From positions 16,492,001 through 16,556,000 of the forward strand of contig OZ017803.1 in the NCBI GenBank assembly GCA_963969395.1: a stretch of DNA of 64,000 nucleotides, in the 5' to 3' direction. The notes under the pieces were generated by a model. It was given only the letters and a program-made list of their open reading frames with translations, did no database searches and had not been told where the DNA came from. Of this stretch, positions 13,453 through 25,825 are shown in pieces. Each line of letters begins with the position of its first letter. Within the stretch, counting starts at the first letter, position 1. Source of the DNA: Pseudoscleropodium purum. Lineage: Eukaryota > Streptophyta > Bryopsida > Hypnales > Brachytheciaceae. The position numbers and the translations under genes were made by a program.

Positions 13453-14381
13453 TTGTGTGTGTCTGTCTGTCACCTGCTTTTGTTTGGTTTTAGAGTGTTG
13501 TGTTTTTCCAGATTTCCACTTTAGTGAGGTTGATCTTTGGATTGATTTCTCGCCAGTCGTGATTTTTTTTAGTGTCGACGGGTGAAAGAGATTAAGTACA
13601 CCACTGGCTCTCTTTTTTGATAGAGCACAAGTGGTCAGAGATAGCAGGGTCAAAGAGATAGCAGCATCCTGCCGAATGGACCATTCCACCAGGGATAAGC
13701 CATTTCGAGCAATTGCCGGGCAGATTTTTGCTCCGATGGAGCTGCCAGGTTGGAGCTGCTGCTTCGATTTCCTGCAACAACACATCCCCAAGTGAAAATT
13801 TCTTCTCTTCACCACTCCTATTCAGTATTTTCATATGTCTTTAAATATCTCTTTCTGTTCAATAGGATTTTCAGCGTCTGCGCTGTAGATGTCAATGTTA
13901 GTGTCCAGAGGTATATGTATAAATAAATTATGGCTTCTCCTCTGTCACAGGATTGTGTTGAATAACAACTGCCTTCGAAGTAGTTGGTTTGCGTTGATGT
14001 TTTGACTTCTGTGTGGAGCTGATATCTGTGGTTCGCAAGCGGGGCTAATACTTGTACCCACTGCGCCTGCTTGGAATAATATACAATATCAGATTCAGTG
14101 TTGTTATCAATTTGATTGCACCTCTGTTTGTTGTTTTCCTTCCTTTTTCTTGCTTTTCCCACGTATGTATCTTATTAGAGCTTCCTTTATTATTAGAGTT
14201 ATTCGAGCTTTTGTTTGTCTCGGTTGCTTACACGTTTGTTGAAGTTCTTAAGTATTAAATTACCTCATGTGCTAGTTCCATTGGGTTTGTAGGTTTGCAT
14301 TTGTGATGACTTGGTCGGTTCAATCCAGATGCTGTAGATGCTGTAGATGCCTCGTGCAGCTTCCTTTGTTGACATGGCGTA
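13453..14381. other. 3' flank of the AP2/ERF gene
   Basis: Probable 3' UTR and flank. It contains a short duplication (GATGCTGTA at about 14329-14348). No further gene is seen; small frames on the minus strand are unsupported. Confidence 0.45.
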
Positions 14382-14722
14382 AGATAGGAGGCTCTTAAAG
14401 CGTTCATCTAAGGGCTGGTCCGCCTTTTTCATGTGGTTTCTTGGATGGGATTATTTTTAGCTCATTTTTCAGACAAAGAGAAATAGATTGTGATTGTAAC
14501 CCAAGTAGTTTCATATTTTTTGAAGCATTTTCAAACAAGATGAGTCATAGGTCCCTATTTCTGACCATAGGTCTTTCATAAATCATTCAGCTTCTAAAGA
14601 GAAATGGGGAAAGCAAAGAGAATGATTGGCTGTTGCAATAAATAATATTTTTTTTATTGATCCATTCAATAATTGTATAAGGTCCATTTAAAAAACACCT
14701 CAAGTCCATTAGAGGAGAGTCC
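14382..14722 (+). mobile_element. TA-flanked MITE family, copy a (right end lost)
   Basis: Left end AGATAGGAGGCTCTTAAAGC follows TA at 14380-14381. The body (CTAAGGGCTGG, GGGATTATTTTTAG, GGGGAAAGCAAAGAGAATGA) matches the complete copy at 55076-55480 in direct orientation over ~330 bp. The right terminal repeat of that copy is not found here. Confidence 0.6.
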
Positions 14723-16051
14723 ATTAGTGCACATTCACTCGTCTTAAGTGGAATTGGACCGCTTTTGGGGTATGAACAGTATTCGGCAATCACTCTTTTG
14801 CAATACTGAACCCTCTGGCGTCTGCTGTGCGTGATTCCATGAGATCCTTTAAAAATTTAAAAGTGATCAAATCATCAATTCTTTAAAAAAATTTAAAAAG
14901 TAATCAAATCATTCTGGAGATTGTATTTGCCGGAGATCATTTAAAAAGAATTAAAAGTAATCAAATCATCAATAGTATTATTGAGCAGTGTTGATTGCCT
15001 ATCCTTTTCATTGTAGGTGCAATATGGGTGGTAGTAGTGAGTAGTGACTAGCTGCCTATGGTAACGTGCAAGAAACTGACCTTGTGGTCCCTATTTTATC
15101 TTTGCCTAGAATTAGCATGATTTTGACAATTTAGAGGTAATTGACTTGGAGTAAAATAATTCGAGGTAGGCAATTTGGAATCCTTTCTCAATTTTCATAG
15201 CTTTGAAAATTAAAGGATGTCCACACATGATGTTTACAAAGTGAATCTAGACAAAGTTGTATCTAAATTCATTCTTAAGGTTCATAGTACTATTGAAAGA
15301 TATCATTCCCTACAAGCAAGGTAATCATCAAAATACTTCTATTGTTGAATGAATGGGTGCATTCTTTGTTTCTATAGTTAATCACTAAAAGATTGTTGTC
15401 CCTTTGAAGGACAAAATGGATTGCAAGCAAACTCTTGTAGTTTCAATTTTTGACGCTATTTTTGAAACTTTTTCTTGAGATAAGAAATGCATTAGCTTTC
15501 TAAGATAATTTTTAGTATTCCATTTTGTGCCTCAAAGTAAAATTTATGCAACAATAAATTCAAATTTGGAGATATTGGGAAACAAACAAATCTACAATGA
15601 CTTGAAATTAATTCTTAATTTTAATTTTTTTCTCATAGATTATATTTTTGTCTACAATGAAAGCCTTTGATTCATTCCATTTGGACTAGTGATGTGAAAG
15701 TTATAGAGCATCTTATTTAGATAATGTATTAGATTTATTTGACTCTCACTACAATTCCCCAATATAGTGATTTAAACTTCAAAACTTTGTGGTGCAAAAA
15801 ATTTAAGTTAAGAAGGTTCAAAGTCAAATAATAAAATCATGCAAGGTGCAAAAAAAATTGTTTTCTTCACTTTTGACACAAATGTCTTGCAATTTGTGTA
15901 GTCAAAGTTTCTAAAATTTCTTCTATACATTTTCATAACACTTTAGTGTAAGATTCTATAGTTAAATGAGCAAAATAAATAAATTTCAAAGGTTATTAGT
16001 TCTTTGCAATGGAAATAGCAGTTTTGAATGTTTTTTGACAAAAAAGAAAGG
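14723..16051. other. AT-rich intergenic DNA with repeat remnants
   Basis: No gene. A motif ending TTTAAAAAG..TAATCAAATCAT occurs three times at 14850-14970. The stretch from ~15600 resembles 30320-30420 and ends beside TTAA at 16052, so it is probably a worn relative of the TTAA elements. Confidence 0.4.
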
Positions 16052-16055
16052 TTAA

Positions 16056-16615
16056 CCCCTCAACACCCCTTGCCTTTTCAATACATTTGCGACAATGTTG
16101 GAGTGAGGATGATGATGCATCAATTTGTAAAACCTATGTAAATTTGCCACCCATTTCACCGTTGATTTCAATAGCCACTTCAATTGCGCATTGAATTAGT
16201 CCTATACTATCGGATTTCACTGTTCCAATTTTCTTTTTATAACATTTAAATGAGACTAAGTTCCTCAAATGCTTACCTCGGCAACAATGTTTTTTTCGAT
16301 GCAGGGGCATTGAAGGTTTAATAGTAAAGTCATCAACTAAACCTTTGAGGTCTAATTTTCAAATGAATTTGTAATGTGCCTATCTCACTTCCAAGAGCCT
16401 TAAGAAATCAACTTATGCAATGGACACCCTTGCACAAAATCTTGAATAGAAAAATCAAAATCATTCATTTTCAAAATCAAATATTTTATGCTAAAATTAA
16501 ATTTTAGTAATAACTTTTTAAAATCATAAACTATTAAAAATAGGAACTTGGTTAGGTTTTATTTAGCTTCAAAGTATAGCCAACACTAAAATTTGGTGCC
16601 TTGGACATTTAGAGG
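16056..16615. mobile_element. TTAA-flanked inverted-end element E1
   Basis: Starts CCCCTCAACACCCC after TTAA (16052-16055) and ends GGACATTTAGAGG before TTGA (one change from TTAA). The last ~230 bp match element E2 (about 21150-21382): CAAAATCTTGAATAGAAAAA, GGTTAGGTTTTATTTA and TTTGGTGCCT occur in the same order. No coding sequence. Confidence 0.55.
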
Positions 16616-17149
16616 TTGATGATAGGAATTATACTCCAAGTCTTATATAATTGGCTAAGTTATTTTTGTCTCAAAATTTCACTTTCATGTCTCAAAATTA
16701 TTTGAAGATTAGAAATTAAAAGTTAATAAAACATTTTGGACACATCTATTTCCATCACTCCAAAAATTCATAATTTATTCATACAATGTCCAAAAATGCA
16801 ACCTTGACCACATTTTGAAATCCTCCTCTCATTCCAAACATGACCCAACAAAAACTCAAATAATTTAATACGAGGAACCCATGCTCAAATGCTTTTTTCA
16901 TACAATTTCCATTTCAATTATTCTAGTTATTTCTTTCTCATAGGATTGGCATTTTGCAAGCACATATAAGATTTTTATTTTTTATTTTTTATTTTTTTAA
17001 AAGCAGGCGCTGCTTAAAGTGAAGTGGTCTCTAACTTTCCCGACATATCCATTCCCATCCGAGTCAGCCAACAAAAGATGCTGCCTTAAAAAAGACCAGA
17101 AAATCACTCTCCGCACAACTTCCCTGCAGCTCTATCAACACCCCTAGAT

Positions 17150-17240
17150 TCTCCAGATTCTCTAGATTCTGTAGGTTTTCTAGATTTTGCAAATTTTGTA
17201 GATTGTGTAGATTGTGTAGATTGTGTAGATTCTCTGTGGA
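17150..17240. repeat. Short tandem repeat, 9-mer TAGATTGTG type
   Basis: Degenerate TAGATTCTC/TAGATTTTG units grade into exact copies of TAGATTGTG (17200-17228). On the minus strand this reads as a Leu-Asn/Gln-rich open frame, which I regard as an artefact of the repeat. Confidence 0.7.
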
Positions 17241-17360
17241 TGTGGTTTTGGTAGACATCCAATGAATAAACTATGAATTTCTTAAGCGTGGAATATATCC
17301 CTCTATCCAAAATCAATCCATCACTCTCATAACTTACATTGTTTACCAATGAGGTAGGGG

Positions 17361-17800
17361 GCCTTCTTGCATTGGCTTGAAAAGAAGACCTCTATAGTGA
17401 ACAAAATCGTCTTATTGATGGTGAGTCAGCCAACCCCAGTTTTTAAATTAATTGATAAGTCCCTCAGAGGCATCTAACAAAATATAATAGCTTCATTGGG
17501 GGGCCTTTTCGCATGTACTTGAAGTTTAAAGGGAACTTCTATAGTGAAACAAAATTGTCTTATTAATGGCTTGTTAGCCAACCCCAATTCTTGAACTAAT
17601 TGATAAGTTCTTCCGAGTCATCTAACAAAACATAATACTATCCCACTAGGAGGCCTTTTTTGCATTTGCTTAAAAATTAAAGGCAACCTTTACAATGAAT
17701 AAAATTGTCTTATTGATGGCTCTTCAACTAACTCCAATCCTTGAACTAATTGATAAGTCCTTCCTAGACATTTAATAAAGCTTTGTACCTTCTTAACATG
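17361..17800. repeat. Three tandem copies of a ~145-150 bp unit
   Basis: GGCCTT starts recur at about 17360, 17502 and 17652. Each unit then carries a TATAGTGAA-like stretch, TCTTATTGATGG, CCAACCCCA-like and AATTGATAAGT in the same order. The copies have diverged noticeably. No reading frame runs through. Confidence 0.75.
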
Positions 17801-18243
17801 GGGTGGACCATTGTATGGTTACACAATGTTATACTAACATTCAATAGTTTTAGGTAAACATTTGTAGAGGTTAGTTTTTGCAACTAAGTCACAATTAGGT
17901 GTAATTTACCTTAGCACAATTGACATATTGGGTAGTATAACAATCGTTTTTATCCACACTTTTTTAGGGTGCCTTTCTAGCTCCAAAACAATCTACAACT
18001 GGTTTTTTTGAAATTGAATGATATATGTGAAGATGTATATGGTACTTTGCTAGCAACTTCAATAAAATAATGTATCTTTTTGAGGATGTTGCCACATGTC
18101 ATGTTGTAATTGGATGAAACTTTTGAAGAAAAAAAATGGGTGACATTGAAATAAAAAAACTTAGACAAGTAAAAATGCCTAAGTTGCATGTCACATACAC
18201 TAACAAAACAACAACTATGTAGCAAGTTATTTAGAAAAATTAA

Positions 18244-19158
18244 CCCCTAAAGTTCCTTGACTATGTTATCAACAAAAATACTCCAAAACTGCCATTTTTA
18301 GGACAAGTACCAAAAAAAATAAAAATTGGGACACATTCAACTGTAGGATCTTGTATTATGATAATTTGAGAAAATGTGAAATTTTTTTTAGAAATTTCCA
18401 CCATGTAGATTGCAAGATATTAGTATTTCAATTGACAATAAGCCTTTTTTGGGCCCTGCAAAAAATTAGGTAGCTTCACTTCACAAGGTCACACTTGTAT
18501 GAAAAATGTCCAAATTAGTTGCAACTCTTTGGATTCATTCTTCAAGGCAAGTTGGCTACATGCTTGAAAATTTTCAGATCATTTGGAATTGTATAACATA
18601 TAGGAAAAAAATAATAAGTAGAAAGAAGTAGAGAATGAATCAAAATACTAAATTGTTAATAATTTAGTTATAAAATTGAAAAATACCAATCCCAATGGTG
18701 GTAATATTGTATTAAACAATCTTCACCTAATATATTTTTTATTTTTCCAAAAATTGAAAATTGAGTTCAATAAAGAACTTCAAAGTTTATTTTGGAGTAG
18801 AAAATCCATAACTGCCCGTACACTAAAACACCTCATAACTTTTGATTTATTGATCAAAATAGAATTATTCAAAGCTTTTTATGTATACATAAATCTAAAA
18901 AATTAATTTCAAATTTTTATTTTTGAAAAAAGTAAATTATTTAGATTTGCCTAGACTGACCGAGTTGAGAAACAAACTACATATTAGGCCATAATTTTTT
19001 ATTCATATATCCAAATGTCCTGAAATTTAGTGCACATGAAGATATTCCTTGTCCACACCTTTTATAAAAATTTGGGCCAAAGATATGAAAATCTCCGCTC
19101 ACATGCACTTGCCCCAAAAGGTTATGTTGCCAAAAAACACACCTTAGTCCTTTAGGGG
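18244..19158 (-). mobile_element. TTAA-flanked inverted-end element E3 (915 bp)
   Basis: Both ends sit on intact TTAA (18240-18243 and 19159-19162). Left end CCCCTAAAGTTCC and right end, read inward, CCCCTAAAGGACT form the terminal inverted repeat. The inner sequence matches E5, E6 and E7 in reverse orientation. No open frame long enough for a transposase, so non-autonomous. Confidence 0.75.
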
Positions 19159-19162
19159 TTAA

Positions 19163-20716
19163 ATAATGGCACTATGTCTTATAAATCATATCTATAAGGT
19201 TAGACAATCAATTTCCCTAACCAATTAATCAATTTATAGTGGCCTTCTAATGTAAACTTTTTATTTCAATTTTTGCACTCACTATCATCCACAAAATGTT
19301 TGTAATTTTTTATATTTTTTTATATTATTTATTAGCTCATTTTTTCACTATTGAATATAAAATATTAAAAAAAACCCATACAAAGCTTAATTTTTTAAAC
19401 AACTTTCTAAATTTTTTTATTTAAAATTTTCAACTTTTAAATGAAGATATGAGTCCGAATTAGACATTTTGGATTTAAATGGTTAAAAACAATTGGATTG
19501 GACTAAACTTAAAGAAGAAAATACTATCATTAAATTGTACAACTAGGCCAAAAGTATGAATCATGTATAGCTTGTGACTTTTGTAAGCTAGTGTCATATG
19601 CACTAATATCTAGTACAAATCAATGTTCATACTAAAGCATAATATACAAACTAAGTTAGTGCCTCACCTTGATCGCAGTTTGTTATGTGCTGGTAAGATT
19701 AACAAGCTGTTGTCGACTTGAAAAATATTCATTCAACAAACTAGGGTGTTTTTATCCTAAGGTATCTACACCTATAATTGTCACTTGAAATGAATGACCT
19801 TTGAGCATTTTAGGTGACAATTCAAGGTACCCATACCTTACTGGATATCTAGTTGAGTTATGTATAATAGTCCATTTTTCATCTTGATCTACATAACATC
19901 CTATGTTTCCACTATTAGAAGTGTTTCAACAATTTACAAGGGAGTATTGACCAAGCAAGCTTGATGCTTTTAATACATACAATGGTAACGTGTTGCAAGA
20001 ACTACTATGTTGCAAAACCAAACTCCACAAATTCTTGCCAAATAAAAATGCCAATTGAATGAATTTTAAATATGCTGCATAGAAATTCTATACTATTGCT
20101 AAAAATCACCATTATATTTTACAAACTAAAGCAACAAGGAACTATTCTTCATGAGAGAAAAAAACTAATTGGTGTAAGGTAATAAAAAATAACATGCCTC
20201 TCTTTATTCAATACTTGACTACTACGGGTACTATATGTGCAAAAATGGTCTCTATTATTTAAGTTATGGTGCATATTATTGACAAATTCTAATCAAATCA
20301 TAACTCTCAATTGGCACTACAAACTATGTTTATATCATCCAACTTCCTACTCATAATACAATCAAATTTATTAAATTTGCATGATTCAAGTGCCAAACTT
20401 TTGACATTCAAGTGCTTGGAGCTCAAATAACGAAGATTCGTGTACATTTGAAATTATCAGTGTCCATCCATTTTCATGTAGTTCCAACAATAAGCTCTTG
20501 AAAACATTCATAATTTAGATAGTTGATGCTAATTCTCTTGGAACTTAAGGGTTTATTTTTGACAAAAAAAATTCTTGGATTTACATAACTCTTAATACCA
20601 TAATGAAGCTAGAAATCTAATTGCAATCAACTTGGTGGCAGATTCAATTTTCACCGTTCCTCTAGTTCATAGCTAGCTGGGAAATGAAAATGCAAGTCAG
20701 TATTTGAAGGCACACA
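19163..20716. other. AT-rich intergenic DNA
   Basis: Very AT-rich, no gene and no open frame above background. I see no complete repeat unit here. Confidence 0.5.
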
Positions 20717-22081
20717 AGGTAGTTTGCTCTTAAAAGCAACCTTTTACCCCCTAAATGCCCAAGGCTTGTTTTGAGCTTCTAGAAATTTGCTCTAAATTAA
20801 ACAAAAAGCCAATATTTTGATAAGTTGTATGAATTTTTTTGAATTGTAACTATACAAATTCAAACTAGACATGTTAGAAATCCATAGGAAAAACAAACAA
20901 ACAATATCACTTATAAGTTGGAAGATTATAATGATTGACCATGAGGGTGTTAAAACTATGAAAAATTTTCAATTTACTTTTCACAAGTCAAATCTAAAAA
21001 GTTGGTGACCAAAAATATATGAGGTTTAAGGGCCTAACATGAATAATCCCAATCAATTTATGGCTTCTCAAAATTTACTCTAGAATTTTTTTAAATGAAT
21101 TTTGAATGTTTTTTTTCCTTCAAGTCCTAGTGTATTTGAGGCTCAATTATAAGAGCTCTCAACACTATGGGAAGTCAAGATTGCAATGAGTACCCTTGTA
21201 CAAAATCTTGAATAGAAAAATCACTATCATTTATTTTCAAGATCTAATTTTTTGATGCTAAAACTAGACTTCAAGAAGAATCTTTCAAAAATATAAATTG
21301 CTAAACATAGCAATTTGGTTAGGTTTTATTTAACTTCAAAATATTGTTAACACCATATTTTGGTGCCTCAAGCATTTAGGGGTTAAGAGCTAATTGCATT
21401 TGGTGGAAGCTAATTAAACTCCTTGAAACAATATTTAATAAATTTTTCTAGGAAGAAAATAATGGAATTGGCATCTAACCCAAGTAGTTTTTACATTTTT
21501 TTAGATCCTCTTGGAATTATCTAACAAATTTTTTAAGTTAAAATACAATATTCACCAAAAAAAGACCCCTCTAAACTATATAAGCTAGGACAAGCAACCC
21601 ATTTTTGACACACACATTTCCATAGTATAGGTTGTTCTATTTCCAATTATAGTTTTGTTCACATTATAATTCACATACGGCAAGACCTGTAGGAGTTGTA
21701 GAAATGTCCAAGGAGTGTACATTGAAAGCATAGAATGATCATGGCATGTACATAATTATCACGTACATGAATTTTGTAACCAACCTATGGTCAGAATTAC
21801 AGCGGCCTACATAACAACAATAGGTTACAAAATCTTTAGGAAATAATTCAGAATTATTTCAATTTTGACCAAAAAAATGTAATTTTTTTTAATCCTTCTT
21901 AAATCAATTTCCCTACTCAGGAAAATTAATTCCTTGTATCCATCCATCCAACAGCTATGCTGAATTCCTCAAGTGATCGGAAATGGGTAGTCATCCTACA
22001 TTGGTACATTGAAAAAAGCAAAATGTACTTCTCCATTACTAATCGCTTTTAAAGTAGGGTCGTTTTTAGAGCACCCTGCCT
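20717..22081 (-). mobile_element. TA-flanked MITE family, copy b, interrupted by element E2
   Basis: Left end AGGTAGTTTGCTCTTAAAAG, right end read inward AGGCAGGGTGCTCTAAAAAC, followed by TA at 22082-22083. The body includes GGAATTGGCATCTAACCCAA, the family signature. A 635-bp TTAA element is inserted near its left end; without it this copy would be ~730 bp. Confidence 0.65.
20748..21382. mobile_element. TTAA-flanked element E2 (635 bp), nested
   Basis: Starts CCCCTAAATGCCC after TTAC (20744-20747, one change from TTAA) and ends GCATTTAGGGG before TTAA (21383-21386). The host reads GCAACCTTTTA, then the element, then TTAAGAGCTAATTG. The related copy at 49328-49350 reads GCAACCTTTTAAGAGCTGAT without interruption, which is the empty site. 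Confidence 0.8.
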
Positions 22082-22276
22082 TATATACATGGCAGGATCT
22101 AGCTTTGTGAGCTGCAAATTTACATCAATCACTTTGAGATTCACCTAGAATCCAATGAAATTCAACACTATCTTATCAGAATGAAGGTGCAAAGTTAAGA
22201 ACTTTAATTAATTTCAAAAATCAAAGAAAGTTATTGTTACAACCTTGTTGAATTGGATCCTTCAAGCATATCAATA

Positions 22277-22600
22277 AAGTAGGAGGTTCTAAAAGCACAC
22301 AAGTTCTAAAAGCACCCACCTCTTTAAATGTACACTACATGTACATGTTGCTTTTTTGTAGCCTTTAGCCATGTACAAACAAAGTACATTTTAGGAGGTG
22401 GATGCTATTAGAGCCTTATGCCACTTTAGCTTCAAAATTTCATAACTAATTCCACAAATTTCCAAAACATATGAAACAAGTTGGGTTAGATGCCAATTCT
22501 ACTTGTCTTTCAAGGAAAATATTTGAAGAAGTTTCACCTCCCCCAAAACCAATTCCAGCTCTTAAATGGTCGGTTTATGGACCCTACCTTATCGAGGTGG
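22277..22600 (+). mobile_element. TA-flanked MITE family, copy c
   Basis: Left end AAGTAGGAGGTTCTAAAAGC after TA (22275-22276). Matches 25826-26160 over ~300 bp in direct orientation (GTACACTACATGTACATGTT, ATTTTAGGAGGT, GGGTTAGATGCCAATTC). The open frame at 22471-22833 starts inside this repeat and is therefore not taken as a gene. Confidence 0.65.
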
Positions 22601-22616
22601 AAGGTAGGACAATATA

Positions 22617-23320
22617 TGATGAAACGCCAATGTTGAGACATATTCTGGAATTCAAACTTTTCATTATTAATTTCTCATTACTTCCGGAACTCAAGAGTGT
22701 CTCAGCATCCAAGAAAAACAAAAATCCTCGCAGTCTAGATAGTAAGAGAGCTGGAAGCTTAATAGACATAGGAACATTGCTAACCTGGAAGCTTGCAACA
22801 TTGATAGGCCTAGCTGGGAGCCTGCAAAAGTAAGTTGGCACTACGACAAAACGCCAATGTTGAAATTAGTCTGGAATTGAAACTTTTGAATACTCTCAGT
22901 CCTAGAGGAACTCCATAGCCGCTCTCAGCATCCAAAGAAAGCAAAAACCTTGATCGAGTCGGAAGTTGAAACCTTACTGAAGATTGATATTAATTTGAAA
23001 CCCAGCTTGTAACATTAATTGATATTAATTAGAGCTGGAAGCTAAGTAGGTCAATGACGAAACGCACGTGTTCAGAATTGAAACTTTTGAATACTCTCAT
23101 TACCTGAGGAACTCCATAGCCGTTCTCAGCATCCAAAGAAAGCAAAAACCTTGATATAGAGCCGGAAGCTGAAACCTTACTGAAGATCGATAAGCTGAAA
23201 CTCAGCTTGTAACATTGATTGATATTGAAGCTGGAATTCGAAGGTAGCGACACTGATCGACGAAACGCCAGTCTGTGTTTCAGAATATTCCGGAATTGAA
23301 ACACTTCATCATGATGTATA
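22617..23320. repeat. Tandem array, ~200-220 bp unit, three copies and a partial
   Basis: Units start GATGAAACGCCAATG (22617), GACAAAACGCCAATG (about 22845), GACGAAACGCACGTG (about 23046) and GACGAAACGCCAGTC (about 23260). The middle two are closest (AACTCCATAGCCG, TCAGCATCCAAAGAAAGC, CAGCTTGTAACATT shared). GC is higher than the flanks. Minus-strand frames cross it, but I recognise no protein. Confidence 0.75.
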
Positions 23321-24723
23321 AAAAAAAATCGGTGTTCAGCGTACAACTTAGCAATGCAAGAACTAACAAAAGCTGGAACCTTAACTTAGAGCGTCGTCGA
23401 CATACAGAGCTAGGCTAGAAGCAATCGATCATTCTTGGTCGTTTTCTAGTACTCGGTGGTTCGAGTCAGTCTGTTCTAGTAGCTAAGTGGGTTGGGGATC
23501 TCCATAGCCAGAAATCTATTTGCAAATGATGTGAGACTGATTCGAAAGCAGGCTGATCGAAAATCGAGTGTAATGGAGTAATTATGTCCGTGACTTGAAG
23601 GTTGCAACTGGGCTTGCAAGAGCACTTATTAAAAACATATGAAGGATTTCGCAGCTTCCGGTTACCAGCATTGATTGCCAACAGGAATTATGTTGCCATG
23701 GATTTTCCACTTTGAGGCTTTTACCCTTCATTCGTACTTAACCTCATGCCGGAAAAAAATCATCTGGGTAGCCTTCGACATTCGTAAATAGACGGTTACG
23801 TTAAATGAAAATGGACAAAAAAATCTAGGCTCAGGGACGTTGACCCCTGTATTTGCCCCGTGTTTTACCCTTGTAGAAAACACTGAATTTTTTTTATTTT
23901 CCACGTATGATAAAAGTTGGGAAATTCTAAATTCATATTTGCCATTGATCAGAGACCCCAAATTAGCTAGGGATTTTTGATCAAATACAAAATTTGAGAG
24001 GCATAAAGTAGGGGGTAATTTTGACATTTACCCTCTAGTGGGGCAATCGAGGGGTCAATCCTCCTTGGCCTAGAATCTACTAGTGTGATTGAAGTCATCA
24101 TCTTGTAGTAACTGAGGTTGCCCGGCTTGAATGACCTACACCATTCATCAAAACTCAACCTAAAATTTCTTTAGTTTGGATCTAATCAAGACTAGCTAAA
24201 GTTGAATCTCACAACTAAGGCTTGCACCACTCAATCTTTATAAGCAACCTTTTTGATGCTATAGACACCACATCGAAGTAGAACTTGAGACTAAGCTTAT
24301 GGTTAGAGCTTGTGTGAGAGAGATTCTAGCACTAGACTCAACTTGCTTAAGTTTTTCATACATTTGGGATTGAAGTGAGAAAGTGCTTGAGTGTTACGAC
24401 TGAGTATAAATCAAAGGTGGTTAGAGCCAATACATTATTAAGCAAGATCGATAGAGTTTCATAGAAAGAAAGAGTGTCACCATTTATAGCAATGTTGCCA
24501 ATTGGAAAAAATCAAAAGGAATATGTCCAAATGCATTGGAGTGTCTCATATGTTCAAAGCCTCAAACTCCTCTAGTTGGCAACTTTGTGTGGGCATGTCT
24601 TTTGTTGGCTATGTGTGTTCCCATTGATTGGAGATAAAAGAAAGTGAAAGCCTTGTCCCATGATTGTGTGGAACCTTTTTGATAACATACATGAACATCC
24701 TTCCTCTTTATTGTAGAACACAA
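23321..24723. other. Intergenic DNA without recognised gene
   Basis: Moderate GC until ~23700, then AT-rich. Several short minus-strand frames (up to 105 codons) have no recognisable domain, no splice support and no homology that I can name. Confidence 0.4.
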
Positions 24724-24952
24724 TACTACAAGAAACCAAAGTTTATTGATGTTAAAAGGAACGGATTTTAGGTGACATTGAAAAAAACAAATCCATGTAA
24801 TTATGTCAACAATGATATCCAAGATAACATCAATGGACATCATTGTTGACATAAAAACATGGGTTTTTTTTTTTGATGTCACCTTGGATGTCACCTAAAA
24901 TTTGTTCCTTTTGATGTCAATCCATCACCTAAAATAAGGTTTTTTTATAGTG
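24724..24952 (-). mobile_element. CACTA-type MITE, 229 bp, CAA target duplication
   Basis: Right end read inward is CACTATAAAAAAACC; left end TACTACAAGAAACC (first base changed). Three-base duplication CAA at 24721-24723 and 24953-24955. Long inverted arms (TTTTAGGTGACAT..., ATGTCAACAATG...) fold on themselves. Same family as 32784-33008 in opposite orientation. Three-base duplications and CACTA ends are the marks of the CACTA (EnSpm) superfamily. Confidence 0.85.
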
Positions 24953-25015
24953 CAATCAATGGAGGTGAGAGCTTCTTAAGAAAATTTCATCTTCCCTTGC
25001 CCAAGCAATTCATGA

Positions 25016-25306
25016 ATGTTCATGCTTTGGTTTGTAAGAATTAAAGTTTTGAACAAGGATGGATTAGATCTTGGCACTCCAATCTCCATGAGTATGTTAC
25101 AACTAATAGAACAAAAGATTCACTATGAGAGAACTCAAAATAATAGAATGGTCAATGAGTTCAAAAGCGAAGAGGAACAAATGTTTAATGATAGTGCAAG
25201 GGTAGAACTTGCAAAGATGGAACGAAAACTCACACAAGAAAAATTTCAAATGGTTCTTAACATTGCGAAGTTAGAAGGGCAACTAGCCTCAATTACTACA
25301 AGATGA
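25016..25306 (+). pseudogene. Unrecognised coiled-coil-like open frame
   Basis: Ninety-six codons rich in Glu, Lys, Met and Gln; residues ~35-90 (EQKIHYERTQNN to KLEGQLASI) have heptad-like spacing that could form a coiled coil. There is no recognisable domain, no clear splice partner, and the flanks are repeats. It could be a fragment of a decayed gene or chance. I do not assign a function. Confidence 0.2.
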
Positions 25307-25825
25307 TGGCCTCATACTAGTAAATTCTATTATCCACTTTCCTTTTTTGTACAATATTTAGAAATGTGGAATCTAAAATTATATAGAGGAATGGAGGGTA
25401 AAAGTGGCAAATTAGTGGCACAAATATTTCCTATTGGTAATGCTAGTAATAAAAAATGAGAATCCAAAGAGTTGCAAAATCCTTCATGTGATTGTAAGTG
25501 CTTTTGCAATTGCAACCTTCAAGTCATCAATATACTCCATTACATTCAGTTGTGTTCTCTATACATTGTTGTGGAACATATCTTGGATTAATCTGTCTAG
25601 CCTAGCTCGTTAACAACAAATTCTAAATGATCCATTGCTTGTGAAATTTGAGACCTTTGGCACAATTCAGCAAGGCAAATTTAGACTTTAGTGCATATAG
25701 CTTTAAGTTTTGACTCATTGACAATTGTAACAAAGTTTTGAAATTGTCCTCGAAATTGGTACAATTGATGAATGATTAAGACGAGGTTACAAACAAAATT
25801 ATTGGAGAATCTTTTGTCAAAAATA

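Noticed and set aside
17064..17258. Minus-strand Leu/Asn/Gln-rich frame as a small protein
   Set aside because: It is produced by the 9-mer tandem repeat.
22471..22833. 120-codon plus-strand frame as a gene
   Set aside because: It begins inside a MITE copy and continues into a tandem repeat unit.
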